Origin: Mesobacillus maritimus
GTDB lineage: Bacteria > Bacillota > Bacilli > Bacillales > Cytobacillaceae
Direction of reading: 5' to 3'
Length of the DNA stretch: 64,000 bases
Assembly (NCBI RefSeq): GCF_019749255.1
Contig: NZ_JACWFH010000015.1
Location: 30,665-94,664 of the forward strand
Below are positions 18,462 through 27,133 of the stretch, one piece after another (position 1 is the stretch's first letter; the number at the start of each line of letters is the position of its first letter). Made by a program: the position numbers and the translations under genes. Under the pieces are notes generated by a model, which was not told where the DNA came from, made no database searches, and worked only from the letters and a program-made list of their open reading frames with translations.

Positions 18462-18878
18462 ATGAAAAAAGCATTAATTACAATACTAGCAGTATTTCTT
18501 TTAGGTGTGGGAGTTTTCTTTGGGTATGAATACGCTACTGAACCCAAAATTGTAGATGGTGTTATGTCAAAAAAAATCGATGACAAGGGGAGACCTATAG
18601 GGTTAACAAGTACGTTTGAACCGGGGGATACAGTTTATTTTTCAGCAAAGAGGAACCGATTCTGGATAGATAAAGCACAAATCGTTTGGTATAAAGGAGA
18701 AATTGCACCAGAAAACAGATTTTTAGTTGAGGAAGAAGTGATTGTTAACAAAGCGAAATATTTCTCTACCGAGCTATCCGTTCCAGAAGGTCTTGAAGAA
18801 GGTCATTACGGTGTTACTATTTATGTAAAAGGTTCAGATATTATGGAAACAAAAGCCGAATTTGATGTAAAAAAGTAG
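18462..18878 (+). CDS. Small secreted or membrane-anchored protein in the Bce operon
   Basis: A 138-aa protein with an N-terminal hydrophobic helix (residues 4-21) and an extracellular beta-rich remainder. I do not recognise a named family. The segment TSTFEPGDTVYFSAKRNRFW and the closing EGHYGVTIYVKGSDIMETKAEF suggest an Ig-like or beta-sandwich fold. It is the first gene after the BceR box and lies 56 bases before the ABC ATPase gene, so it is probably induced with the transporter. It may be an accessory of peptide sensing or protection at the membrane surface (inference). Confidence 0.65.
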   Translation: MKKALITILAVFLLGVGVFFGYEYATEPKIVDGVMSKKIDDKGRPIGLTSTFEPGDTVYFSAKRNRFWIDKAQIVWYKGEIAPENRFLVEEEVIVNKAKYFSTELSVPEGLEEGHYGVTIYVKGSDIMETKAEFDVKK

Positions 18879-18934
18879 AGATTGAAAAGTAGGAATCAAT
18901 TTTGTATATATAACAGAAATTTTGGAGGAAAAGA

Positions 18935-19702
18935 ATGAAAAATATAGTAAGCGTTGAAAAAATCGAAAAATATTATGGGAATAAAGGCAATATCACAAAA
19001 GCGATTGACAATATAAGTTTTAAGGTAGATGAGGGAGAGTTTTTAGGAATAATGGGCCCTTCAGGTAGCGGTAAGACTACTCTGTTGAATTGTATTTCAA
19101 CGATTGATAACGTAACAACGGGCAAGATTATTATTAATAACAAAGACATTACGGCTCTTAAGGCAAAAGCTATAGAAGAATTTAGACGTGATGAATTGGG
19201 GTTTATTTTCCAGGATTTTAACCTGCTTGACACACTGACTGCTTACGAAAATATCGCTTTAGCTCTAACTATTCAAAATAGAGAAATCCCTGAAATAGAT
19301 GAAATGATTAAAAATGTTGCGAGGAAACTTGATATTACCGAGCTGCTAAGTAAGTTTCCCTTTCAATTATCAGGGGGACAACAACAAAGAGTAGCATGTG
19401 CAAGGGCATTGGTTACGGAGCCCTCTCTCATTTTAGCCGATGAGCCTACTGGAGCTTTGGATTCCAAATCCTCAAGATTACTTTTAGAGTCACTTGAAAA
19501 GCTGAATAAGGAGTTTCATTCAACGATACTGATGGTTACCCATGACTCCTTTACAGCAAGTTATGCTCATAGAATCTTGTTTATTAAAGATGGTCGGATC
19601 TTTAATGAACTAATACGTGGAAATGATACGAGAAAGGAATTCTTCAATAAGATAATTGAAGTAGTTACCTTACTTGGAGGCGATGTTGGCAATGTTCTCT
19701 AA
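18935..19702 (+). CDS. BceA-like ABC transporter ATP-binding protein
   Basis: A 255-aa ATPase of the MacB/BceA class that powers removal of cell-wall-active peptides such as bacitracin-like or lantibiotic compounds from their targets. Seen: Walker A GPSGSGKTT (about residues 45-53), Q loop FIFQDFNLLDTLTAYENI, signature LSGGQQQRVACARAL, Walker B LILADEPTGALD and the switch His in VTHDS. TTGGAGGAAA precedes the ATG. Its 3' end overlaps the permease gene. The peptide specificity cannot be read from sequence. Confidence 0.92.
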   Translation: MKNIVSVEKIEKYYGNKGNITKAIDNISFKVDEGEFLGIMGPSGSGKTTLLNCISTIDNVTTGKIIINNKDITALKAKAIEEFRRDELGFIFQDFNLLDTLTAYENIALALTIQNREIPEIDEMIKNVARKLDITELLSKFPFQLSGGQQQRVACARALVTEPSLILADEPTGALDSKSSRLLLESLEKLNKEFHSTILMVTHDSFTASYAHRILFIKDGRIFNELIRGNDTRKEFFNKIIEVVTLLGGDVGNVL

Positions 19703-21698
19703 AATAGCTATCTCAAATGTAAAAAGAAGCTTTAGGGATTATTCAATCTATTTCCTGACATTGACCTTAGGCGTGTGTATATTTTACAGTTTCAATTCCA
19801 TTGAATCCCAAAATTTACTATCAAAAATGAATAAGGACGCTGACTTTATATTAACGATCAATTTACTTATGGCAGGAACATCCATATTTGTATCCTTTGT
19901 TCTCGGTGGGCTAATCATTTATGCAAATAATTTTTTAATAAAAAAGCGAAAAAAAGAATTAGGAATTTATATGACATTAGGAATGTCAAAACGTAAAATC
20001 TCAAAAATCCTGATAGTTGAAACTCTTTTAATAGGTGTGCTGTCCCTTGTGGTTGGAATCGTACTTGGGATAATCGTATCACAGGGTCTATCGATCCTGG
20101 TGGCCAACATCTTGTCGGTTGATCTGAACAAATATAAGTTCATTATTTCATTAAGCGCAATAATGAAATCGGTTGTATACTTCGGAATAATCTATCTTCT
20201 GGTCATGATTTTCAATCAGTTTACGATCTCAAAGTACAAATTAATCGACATGTTAAATGCATCAAAGAAAAATGAAGTAGTAAAGCTAAAAAACTCTTTT
20301 GTCTCAATACTTATTTTTATTTTATCTATGGTTTTATTAGGAACTGCTTACGCAAGGATACTAAAAACAGGCTTAGATGCTGAAAACGCCGAATTGATCG
20401 TTACTGTCATGATAGGCGTTATCGGAACGCTGTTATTCTTTTTCAGTCTCTCCAGCTTCTTTATTCATATTGTGCAAAAGAGCAAAAAAATCTATCTAAA
20501 AGATATAAATATATTTGTATTAAGACAGATAAACAACAAAATAAATACGAACTTTCTGTCCATGACTGTCATATGTCTTATGCTTTTTTTAACGATTACC
20601 CTTTTATTTACTGCGTTTGATTTAAAAGGAACGATTGATAGAAATTCAGCAGGAAATAAAGCATTTGATGCTGCAGCGTTTCTCGTTGTTGATAACGAAA
20701 ACGAAGACCCAAAGGCAAATGATATAGAAGAATATTTAAATGACATTGACTTTACTTTTGAAGCTTATGAAAAACATTCCTTTTATAATGAATACAAGCT
20801 TAATCTTACGATAGAGCACTTGTTATCAAATTATTTAAGTAAGCAAGAGAAAATCGATTTAGAGCAAAATTATTTGGATGGCCCTATATCCGCGATTAAA
20901 ATATCAGATTATAACTCAATCATAAAACTTAATGGACACGACCCTATTCCTTTAAAGGAGAATGAGGTTTTAGTTGTTTCTAACTACGGTCAGGTGAATC
21001 ACGCTTTACCAGAATATATGAAAAATGAAAACATCATTCATATAGAGGACAAAGCATACACCATTAGAAATGAATCTCCTATAGAGGAGAATATAAAGAT
21101 CACAGGGAGCAAATTTTTTTATCTCATAATTCCTGATAACTTCAATGGAGAACTACAATTAGAGTTTTCAAGTTTTAACGTGATTTATGATGAAAGCTAT
21201 GCTGAGAAATCGGAAGAGAAATTTTCAAACCTGTTTAATAACCTTTCGGAAGACAAATATAGAGACATTTCTCCAGCTTTAGTGTTAGGGAGTACAATCA
21301 ATCAAAAAGAGGATAGAGATAATGGTTTAGCAGCAATAGTTGTATTTCTTGGACTATTTTTAGGTCTTACCTTTATCATTTCTAGCGCGGCAGTTATGGC
21401 ATTGCAACAATTATCTGATGCAAGTGATAGCTTGGAACGATATAAATCTCTAAAGAAAATAGGTGTCACCGAAAAATTAATAAACAAAGCAATATTAAGA
21501 CAAAGCTTAATCTATTTCTTAGTACCCTTAGGTCTGGCTGTTATTCATTCAATTGTTGGAATTAGTGCTGTTAGTGAAAATTTTACATTCCACTACGAAA
21601 GTATAATAGTAAGCTCATTATTCCTTGTAATCATATATGGTGGCTATTTTTATGCAACGTATGTTGGTGTTAAGAATATAGTGAAAAATAGCAATTAG
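19692..21698 (+). CDS. BceB-like ABC transporter permease
   Basis: A permease of about 668 aa with the BceB layout: helix 1, a cluster of helices in the first 300 residues, a large extracellular domain of roughly 200 residues (about 320-540), then three C-terminal helices. FtsX-like domains are visible (YMTLGMSKRKISKILIVETL and LKKIGVTEKLINKAILRQ). The start is ambiguous between ATGs at 19683 and 19692; I choose 19692 (MFSKIAISNVKRSF), which matches the family N-terminus and leaves a better gap to GGAGG. It overlaps the ATPase gene by 11 bases. With BceS it forms the flux-sensing complex. Confidence 0.9.
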   Translation: MFSKIAISNVKRSFRDYSIYFLTLTLGVCIFYSFNSIESQNLLSKMNKDADFILTINLLMAGTSIFVSFVLGGLIIYANNFLIKKRKKELGIYMTLGMSKRKISKILIVETLLIGVLSLVVGIVLGIIVSQGLSILVANILSVDLNKYKFIISLSAIMKSVVYFGIIYLLVMIFNQFTISKYKLIDMLNASKKNEVVKLKNSFVSILIFILSMVLLGTAYARILKTGLDAENAELIVTVMIGVIGTLLFFFSLSSFFIHIVQKSKKIYLKDINIFVLRQINNKINTNFLSMTVICLMLFLTITLLFTAFDLKGTIDRNSAGNKAFDAAAFLVVDNENEDPKANDIEEYLNDIDFTFEAYEKHSFYNEYKLNLTIEHLLSNYLSKQEKIDLEQNYLDGPISAIKISDYNSIIKLNGHDPIPLKENEVLVVSNYGQVNHALPEYMKNENIIHIEDKAYTIRNESPIEENIKITGSKFFYLIIPDNFNGELQLEFSSFNVIYDESYAEKSEEKFSNLFNNLSEDKYRDISPALVLGSTINQKEDRDNGLAAIVVFLGLFLGLTFIISSAAVMALQQLSDASDSLERYKSLKKIGVTEKLINKAILRQSLIYFLVPLGLAVIHSIVGISAVSENFTFHYESIIVSSLFLVIIYGGYFYATYVGVKNIVKNSN

Positions 21699-21720
21699 GG
21701 AATAGTAACGAATTTTAATT

Positions 21721-21752
21721 AGTCCAGTAGAAACATACTGGGCTTTTTTTTT
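21721..21752 (+). terminator. Terminator after bceB-like gene
   Basis: AGTCCAGTA pairs with TACTGGGCT (one G-T pair) around a 6-base loop, then nine T. Confidence 0.85.
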
Positions 21753-21907
21753 GCACCAAGAACAATTGATATTATTTTTTAATAATTAAATGAAATACTT
21801 AGGTAATTTAAGGCGATACAATTGTAAAAAATAGTAGAATGGTTTAAGGTGAATATTTATGAAACTATAATAAAAAATGAAGCAAAAATAGAAATGGAGA
21901 GTTCGTA

Positions 21908-22894
21908 GTGAGTAATCAAATAAAAGTAGGGATTGTAGGTTACGGTAATCTTGGTAGAGGAACCATTGAAGCAATCAAACAAAGTCAAGATATGGAACTT
22001 GTGGCTATTTTTACAAGACGAGCACCTGAAAGTCTTGCAATCAATGAACCAAATGTAGAGGTTTTACATATCTCAAGTGCGGAGGAATACAAGGACAAAA
22101 TTGATGTAATGATTCTATGTGGAGGATCAGCAACAGATCTTCCAGATCAGGCTCCTCATTTCGCTAGAATGTTCAACACAATCGATAGTTACGATACACA
22201 TGCAAAGATTCCTGAATTCTTTAGTGTAGTTGATGAAGCGGCTAAATCAAGTGGTAAGACTAGCATTATTTCTGTTGGTTGGGATCCAGGTTTATTCTCT
22301 TTGAACCGTTTAATGGCAGAAGCCATTTTACCGAAGGGTGAAACGTACACTTTCTGGGGAAAAGGATTGAGCCAAGGACATTCAGACGCCGTTCGTAGAG
22401 TAGAGGGTGTTGCAGCTGGTGTACAGTATACTGTACCAATTGAAGAGGCGATTGAGAAAGTGAAAAGTGGAGTAAATCCTGAACTATCTACACGTGAAAA
22501 ACACCGCCGCGTTTGTTATGTGGTAGCAGAAGAAGGGTATGATCAAGCTAAAATCGAACAGGATATTAAAACAATGCCTAACTACTTTGCTGATTATGAG
22601 ACAGAGGTAAACTTTATTACAGCTGAAGAATTAAAAGAAAACCATTCAAAATTACCACATGGTGGGTTTGTCATTCGAAGCGGTAAGTCAGGAGAAGAGA
22701 ATAACCAAATTATTGAATTCTCACTTAACTTAGAGAGTAACCCTGAATTTACAGCTAGTGTACTAGTTGCATATGCTAGAGCAGCTTATCGATTAAATAA
22801 TGAAGGACAAGTTGGTGCTAAAACTGTTTTTGATATAGCACCTGGATATCTGTCTCCAAGATCTCCAGAAGACTTGAGAAGAGATCTATTATAA
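21908..22894 (+). CDS. ddh: meso-Diaminopimelate dehydrogenase
   Basis: NADPH-dependent enzyme that aminates tetrahydrodipicolinate directly to meso-diaminopimelate, the peptidoglycan and lysine precursor, bypassing the acetylase route. The 328 aa match the family along the whole length: Rossmann motif VGIVGYGNLGRG, then FTRRAP, CGGSATDLPDQ, SVGWDPGLFSLNR, GKGLSQGHSDAVRR and the C-terminal AAYRLNNEGQVGAKT. The start is GTG after GGAGAG. It stands alone with a terminator downstream. B. subtilis lacks this gene, while Lysinibacillus-like and some other Bacillaceae carry it. Confidence 0.95.
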   Translation: MSNQIKVGIVGYGNLGRGTIEAIKQSQDMELVAIFTRRAPESLAINEPNVEVLHISSAEEYKDKIDVMILCGGSATDLPDQAPHFARMFNTIDSYDTHAKIPEFFSVVDEAAKSSGKTSIISVGWDPGLFSLNRLMAEAILPKGETYTFWGKGLSQGHSDAVRRVEGVAAGVQYTVPIEEAIEKVKSGVNPELSTREKHRRVCYVVAEEGYDQAKIEQDIKTMPNYFADYETEVNFITAEELKENHSKLPHGGFVIRSGKSGEENNQIIEFSLNLESNPEFTASVLVAYARAAYRLNNEGQVGAKTVFDIAPGYLSPRSPEDLRRDLL

Positions 22895-22938
22895 TAGACG
22901 ACCCTGTCTCAGAGTATATCAGGGGATTCTATAATGTA

Positions 22939-22974
22939 GGAAGACCATCAACTTAATGATGGTCTTTCCTTTTA
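22939..22974 (+). terminator. Terminator after ddh
   Basis: GGAAGACCATCA pairs with TGATGGTCTTTCC around a short loop, then TTTT. Confidence 0.8.
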
Positions 22975-23050
22975 AGTTAAAGAACTCTTTAGCAAAAAGT
23001 AAATATTCGAATGAATAATATTAATATTTTGATGACCAATATAGATAATA

Positions 23051-23122
23051 AAATCGATTAGGAATTTATTAATTATGATATTTTATATCATCATAATTAA
23101 TCTTATTTCAATCGGTTTTTTC
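23051..23122. other. Long AT-rich hairpin in the ddh-arsR gap
   Basis: ATTAATTATGAT faces ATCATAATTAAT, with outer arms AAATCGATT and AATCGGTTT, ending in TTTTTT. It forms an extended imperfect hairpin of about 70 bases. A second 8-base hairpin (GGACTGAA/TTCAGTCC) lies at 23142-23168. No gene is visible between 22895 and 23562. These may be back-up terminators or remnants of a small element. Confidence 0.45.
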
Positions 23123-23488
23123 ATAGAAATCAATGAACTTGGGACTGAATTCAATATGGGTTCAGTCCTATTTCCTTACCCACCATTTCCTAAATTCCTT
23201 ACCAATAAGGGTTCGATTCTTCTTTATGCAATCTAGTTGGTGTCCTCACTCAATAAATCTATAGCATTTAGATCTTTTCATTATTTGCTTCCCAACCATT
23301 TCAATCTTTTCCATAATTCATTGAGCCACAACCTTCGCATACCCAGAGATAGGATATGATAATTTCTCAAATCAAAAGAATGTCTTTGTTTTAAAGTGTG
23401 TTATTTGCTTGGCAAAGTCAGGGGTACTTCGTGAGAAGAATAATAAAAAGGATTTCATATAGCATATGTTATTTATTTTTAAAAAATA

Positions 23489-23537
23489 TTGACTAGACAC
23501 TAGATGGTGTCGTATATTTAGGACACCATTTAGTGTC
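23489..23537 (+). promoter_or_regulatory. arsR-operon promoter with two operators
   Basis: TTGACT, 18-base spacer, TATATT. The spacer is almost filled by GACACTAGATGGTGTC (23496-23511), and GACACCATTTAGTGTC follows at 23522-23537, at the transcription start. Each is a near-palindrome (GACAC/GTGTC), and one is the reverse complement of the other in 15 of 16 positions. This is a textbook repressor arrangement, most simply autoregulation by the ArsR-family gene just downstream. Confidence 0.8.
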
Positions 23538-23562
23538 GTTTGTATTTAAAAGGGGGAAGATT

Positions 23563-23883
23563 TTGAACACTACTCATCAAAAGCATGATGTTTTTGTAGC
23601 GATTGCAGATCCTACTAGACGTAAATTAATCCGTTTGTTGGCTGGTGCTGAAGAGTTGCCTCTACATGAAATAACTCCTCATTTTCAAATGGGGCGGACT
23701 GCTGTATCTAAACATTTGGCTGTTCTTAAAGAAGCAGATTTAGTTACGAACCGTAAAATAGGGAGAGAAACAAAGTACCGACTAAATCCAGCTCCCTTAC
23801 AGGAAGTGAAAGATTGGTTATCTTTTTATGACAAGTTTTGGAATGAAAGAGCGATATTATTAAAGAATATATTGGAGGAATAA
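23563..23883 (+). CDS. ArsR family transcriptional repressor
   Basis: A 106-aa winged-helix regulator (FVAIADPTRRKLIRLLAGAE, then MGRTAVSKHLAVLKEADLV as the recognition helix region). It lacks the cysteine metal-binding motifs of ArsR/SmtB sensors. It belongs to the group that precedes AHSA1/SRPBCC genes (SdpR/YczG-like), where the signal is not a metal. The start is TTG at 23563 behind AGGGGGAAG; upstream in-frame codons run through the operator and are unlikely to be translated. The next gene begins 3 bases after its stop. Confidence 0.9.
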   Translation: MNTTHQKHDVFVAIADPTRRKLIRLLAGAEELPLHEITPHFQMGRTAVSKHLAVLKEADLVTNRKIGRETKYRLNPAPLQEVKDWLSFYDKFWNERAILLKNILEE

Positions 23884-23886
23884 ATC

Positions 23887-24279
23887 ATGGCAGATTTAGT
23901 ATTAGATTTTCAATTTAAGAGTCCAATCAACAAGGTATGGGACGCTTTAACAAATTCGGACACACTTGCACAATGGGTAATGGAAAATAATTTTAAACCA
24001 ATTGTAGGATACAAGTGTCAGTTTCGAAATGTGGAAATAGATTTAATCGTGGATAGTGAAGTATTGGTGGTAGACAAGCCTAATAAGCTTTCTTACACAT
24101 GGGTAGGTGGGCCGATAAACACTATCGTCACATGGACATTGAAAGAAGAGGATGGAACAACCTACTTACATCTTGAGCAAACTGGATTTGAAAACGAAAA
24201 TGTTCAAGCGTTCAACGGTGCGAAGTATGGTTGGGCATATAAAATTGAAGAGCTTAAAAAAGTGTTAGAGGAAATGTAA
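23887..24279 (+). CDS. SRPBCC/AHSA1 domain protein
   Basis: A 130-aa single-domain protein of the START/Bet v1-like (AHSA1) superfamily, with a hydrophobic ligand cavity. Typical features are the opening DFQFKSPINKVWDALTNSDTLAQW, the middle LSYTWVGGPINTIVTWTLKE and the C-terminal long helix GWAYKIEELKKVLEEM. GGAGGAATAA overlaps the end of the arsR gene, so the two are co-translated. In this common pair the SRPBCC protein is probably the regulator's functional partner, but its ligand is unknown. Confidence 0.88.
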   Translation: MADLVLDFQFKSPINKVWDALTNSDTLAQWVMENNFKPIVGYKCQFRNVEIDLIVDSEVLVVDKPNKLSYTWVGGPINTIVTWTLKEEDGTTYLHLEQTGFENENVQAFNGAKYGWAYKIEELKKVLEEM

Positions 24280-24324
24280 GACCAACTTAGGAACAACCTC
24301 ATTTTTATTTGAGGAGGGAACAAA

Positions 24325-24696
24325 TTGGAAAATTTCACTGGATTTTTAGCGGGGATTGATGACCCTTTTCATAGAGAAAGAACGGAAGAAGTGTTTACCT
24401 GGATAAAAGATAACTATCCAAATTTAAAGACAGAAATTAAATGGAATCAACCGATGTTTACGGATCATGGCACGTTTATTCTTGGATTTAGCTTAGCTAA
24501 AAAGCATATGTCTGTCGCTCCTGAAAGTGTAACGATTACTCATGTAGAAAGTGATATTGCAAAAGCAGGCTATGAGTACACAAAGGAGATTATCCGTATT
24601 CCTTGGAATAATCAGGTAGACTATACACTACTTAAGAAAATGATTGATTTTAATATTAAAGACAAGGCAAACTGTACAACTCTCTGGAGAAAATAG
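24325..24696 (+). CDS. DUF1801 family protein (YdhG-like)
   Basis: A 123-aa cytoplasmic protein of the DUF1801/YdhG-like (iron chaperone-like) family: FHRERTEEVFTWIKDNYPN, EIKWNQPMFTDHGTFILGF, then KKHMSVAPE and a C-terminal IPWNNQVDYTLLKKMIDFNI. The start is TTG behind GAGGAGG. It follows the SRPBCC gene by 45 bases and is probably in the same ArsR-controlled operon. The biochemical role is unknown. Confidence 0.82.
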   Translation: MENFTGFLAGIDDPFHRERTEEVFTWIKDNYPNLKTEIKWNQPMFTDHGTFILGFSLAKKHMSVAPESVTITHVESDIAKAGYEYTKEIIRIPWNNQVDYTLLKKMIDFNIKDKANCTTLWRK

Positions 24697-24761
24697 AAAA
24701 ACTAGGTGGGCCAAATAGAAAGCATGAAAGTATACTGGAGAGAATTAAAGGAGTTAGGGAT

Positions 24762-25469
24762 ATGGGTTTTTTTCAAGATATGGTTGCGGTGTTTAAAAAA
24801 AGAGAATTATCTTTCTTAGAAAGTTACAAAGAATCTGAAGATGTCTATACCTTTTTGTTTAAAAAAGAGAAAGACTTAACCTGGAAAGCAGGGCAGCATG
24901 GTTTGTTCAGTATCACTCATAAAAAATTTAAAAATAATACTAAACCATTTACGATCGCATCTGCTCCAAGTGAAAATGTTGTGAAATTAACAATGAAAAT
25001 TAATAAGAATCCAAGTGAATTTAAGAAGGCAATGTTAGAACTAAAACAAGGAATGACAATTGGTATGTCTGGACCTTTAGGGTCATTTTATTTAACCGAT
25101 GATCGTCCTACTGTTCTTATTGCTGGAGGCATTGGAATTACACCGTTTCTATCCATCGTAAAACAATTAGAAGCAGAAGGTAACAACAATAAGAAGCCAG
25201 TACACCTACTCTATATGGATAGTGAAAAATTTTATCTAATAAAGGATAAAGATGAACTTGTTGCTAACAATAGCTCATTAAATATCAAATATCTTGACAC
25301 AAGGGAAGACTTACTTACAGAGATAAACAAGGTTGCTAATCTTTATCAGAACAATGGTCAATATCTGATTGCAGGTCCGAAGGCTATGGTAGATTCGATC
25401 TCTAGCTACTTACAGAATAATAGCATTTCAAAAAAGAATATAAAAAAGGATGCTTTTTATGGCTATTAA
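24762..25469 (+). CDS. Ferredoxin-NADP reductase-like flavoprotein
   Basis: A 235-aa FNR-fold oxidoreductase without a fused ferredoxin domain. The FAD-binding barrel shows GQHGLFSI and KPFTIASAP (the R-x-Y-S/T-type flavin motif with F-T), and the NAD(P) domain shows IAGGIGITPFLSIVKQL and the closing IAGPKAMVDSIS. The C-terminal KDAFYGY resembles the aromatic end that stacks on flavin. The AAAGGAGTTAGGG region precedes ATG 24762. It probably belongs to the ArsR-led operon. The electron partner is unknown. Confidence 0.85.
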   Translation: MGFFQDMVAVFKKRELSFLESYKESEDVYTFLFKKEKDLTWKAGQHGLFSITHKKFKNNTKPFTIASAPSENVVKLTMKINKNPSEFKKAMLELKQGMTIGMSGPLGSFYLTDDRPTVLIAGGIGITPFLSIVKQLEAEGNNNKKPVHLLYMDSEKFYLIKDKDELVANNSSLNIKYLDTREDLLTEINKVANLYQNNGQYLIAGPKAMVDSISSYLQNNSISKKNIKKDAFYGY

Positions 25470-25498
25470 AGGATGAGTTGGGGAGGTTCAGTTCAGTT

Positions 25499-25918
25499 AT
25501 GAAACCAAGAATCACTGTTATTACAATAGGCGTAAATGATTTGGAAAAGGCACTAATATTCTATCGTGATGGTTTGGGATTAAGTACAGAAGGTATTGTA
25601 GGTAAAGAGTTTGAGCATGGAGCAGTTGCCTTTTTTGACCTACAAGCAGGTTTGAAACTTGCTATATGGAAACGAGAAGATATTGCATATGAGGCAAAAG
25701 TTACACTGGCTCCTGCAAGTCCAACTGAATTTACAATCGGCCATAATGTAAGTAGCAAAGAAGAAGTAGATAAGGTATTAGAACAAGCCGAAAAAGCGGG
25801 TGCAACCATTACGGACCCAGCCCATGACACTTTTTGGGGTGGATATTCTGGTCACTTTCAAGATCCAGATGGCCATTTGTGGGAAGTAGTCTGGAATCTA
25901 GCTTGGGAGATTGAATAG
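25499..25918 (+). CDS. VOC/glyoxalase-like protein
   Basis: A 139-aa vicinal-oxygen-chelate fold protein with two beta-alpha-beta-beta-beta modules: ITVIGVNDLEKALIFYRDGLG-like opening, then SSKEEVDKVLEQAEKAGATI and GGYSGHFQDPDGHLWEVVWN. The DPDGHLWEV segment is the usual second module with a metal-ligand Glu. The start is ATG 25499 with GGGGAGG 12 bases upstream; a TTG at 25478 is in frame but lacks a ribosome site. Substrate unknown; relatives are annotated as bleomycin-resistance or glyoxalase-like. Confidence 0.85.
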   Translation: MKPRITVITIGVNDLEKALIFYRDGLGLSTEGIVGKEFEHGAVAFFDLQAGLKLAIWKREDIAYEAKVTLAPASPTEFTIGHNVSSKEEVDKVLEQAEKAGATITDPAHDTFWGGYSGHFQDPDGHLWEVVWNLAWEIE

Positions 25919-25977
25919 TACTAAACATATGTTGTTGAAAGTGCCTATTAATACGTCAGGTAATTAATTATATTAGT

Positions 25978-26050
25978 AACTAGGGTGGTTCTTCAACCTA
26001 CAAGACCTCCTCCTAAATTTGCGTCTCTACTTAAAGTAGGGGCGTTTTTA
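25978..26050 (+). promoter_or_regulatory. T-box-like remnant with terminator
   Basis: AACTAGGGTGGTT resembles the T-box core (AGGGTGGNACCGCG), but the ACCGCG half is lost. Forty bases later GCGTCTCTAC pairs with GTAGGGGCG (with G-T pairs) and ends in five T, the position and style of a T-box terminator. Only 60 bases lie between it and the previous gene, so the tRNA-reading stem I cannot be present. It precedes aadK, which is not an amino-acid gene. I read it as a decayed T-box leader serving, at most, as a terminator. Confidence 0.4.
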
Positions 26051-26143
26051 GATAAGAGTCATGGGGCTAATGGGAGTTAAGAATGCCCATCCCACTCTTT
26101 CTCCCAATAAAAGTAATAATCATAAGGAGCGGAGAAATATACA

Positions 26144-27001
26144 ATGAGAAGCGAAATTGAAATGATGAATATGATTGTTGAATTTGCTAGAAACGATAAT
26201 AGAATTCGCTTTGCAACGCTGGAAGGATCTCGTACGAACAAAAACATTCCGAGAGATACTTTCCAAGATTATGATATTTCTTATTTTGTAACCGATATGG
26301 ATTCCTTCAAAACAGATGATCATTGGCTAGATGTTTTTGGGAAACGATTGATTATGCAAAAACCTGAAGATATGGAGCTTTTTCCGCCAGAGTTAGGGAA
26401 TTGGTTTTCTTATCTCATGATATTTGAAGATGGCAATCGAATAGATTTGACACTTATTCCGATTAATGAAGTAGAGGATTATTTTATCAATAGTGACGGT
26501 TTAGTTGAAGTAATCCTTGATAAGGATGGGCTTGTCAAACGTGAAGTGGTCGCTACTGATCGAAAGTATTGGATTAAAAAGCCCACAGCAAGAGAGTTTG
26601 ATGATTGCTGCAATGAATTTTGGTGGGTTTCAACTTACGTAGTAAAGGGATTAGCGAGAAGAGAAATTCTCTTTGCAATTGACCATTTGAACGAGATTGC
26701 TAGACCGAACTTGTTAAGAATGATGTCTTGGCAAATTGGATTAGAGAGAAGCTTCGACTTTAGTCTGGGGAAAAACTACAAATTTATTAATCACTATCTA
26801 CCGAAAGAAGATTGGGACTCATTGCTTACTACTTATTCAGAAAGTGACTACCAATACATGTGGCGGGCATTATTCACTTGCTATAAGTTATTTAGAAAAT
26901 ACTCTAAATCTGTGGCAGAAAGACTTGGATATAAGTATCCAGATTATGACGAGTCTATCACGAAATATACACAAAACATTTATCAGTCAATGTTTAGTTA
27001 A
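26144..27001 (+). CDS. aadK: Aminoglycoside 6-adenylyltransferase, AadK-like
   Basis: A 285-aa nucleotidyltransferase that adenylates streptomycin at the 6-position. It matches the chromosomal Bacillus AadK in length and motifs: LEGSRTNKNIPRDTFQDYDI (nucleotidyltransferase G-S-R and the paired acidic D-Y-D metal site at about residues 26-45), IDLTLIPINE (third acidic position) and the C-terminal helical domain with WWVSTYVVKGLARREILFA. AAGGAGCGG precedes the ATG. Codon use is like its neighbours and no mobile element flanks it, so it is probably intrinsic. The actual resistance level cannot be predicted. Confidence 0.9.
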   Translation: MRSEIEMMNMIVEFARNDNRIRFATLEGSRTNKNIPRDTFQDYDISYFVTDMDSFKTDDHWLDVFGKRLIMQKPEDMELFPPELGNWFSYLMIFEDGNRIDLTLIPINEVEDYFINSDGLVEVILDKDGLVKREVVATDRKYWIKKPTAREFDDCCNEFWWVSTYVVKGLARREILFAIDHLNEIARPNLLRMMSWQIGLERSFDFSLGKNYKFINHYLPKEDWDSLLTTYSESDYQYMWRALFTCYKLFRKYSKSVAERLGYKYPDYDESITKYTQNIYQSMFS

Positions 27002-27133
27002 TATTACAGTGTGAGTGTTAGTCCTTAGGATTAATATGGGTGTGATAAAATGATTAAGAGGTATTCAGATTCACAAATCAAGATAATGATAAGAGATAAA
27101 GGTATTTCTTGATGAAATTGAGGAGGTAAGTAC

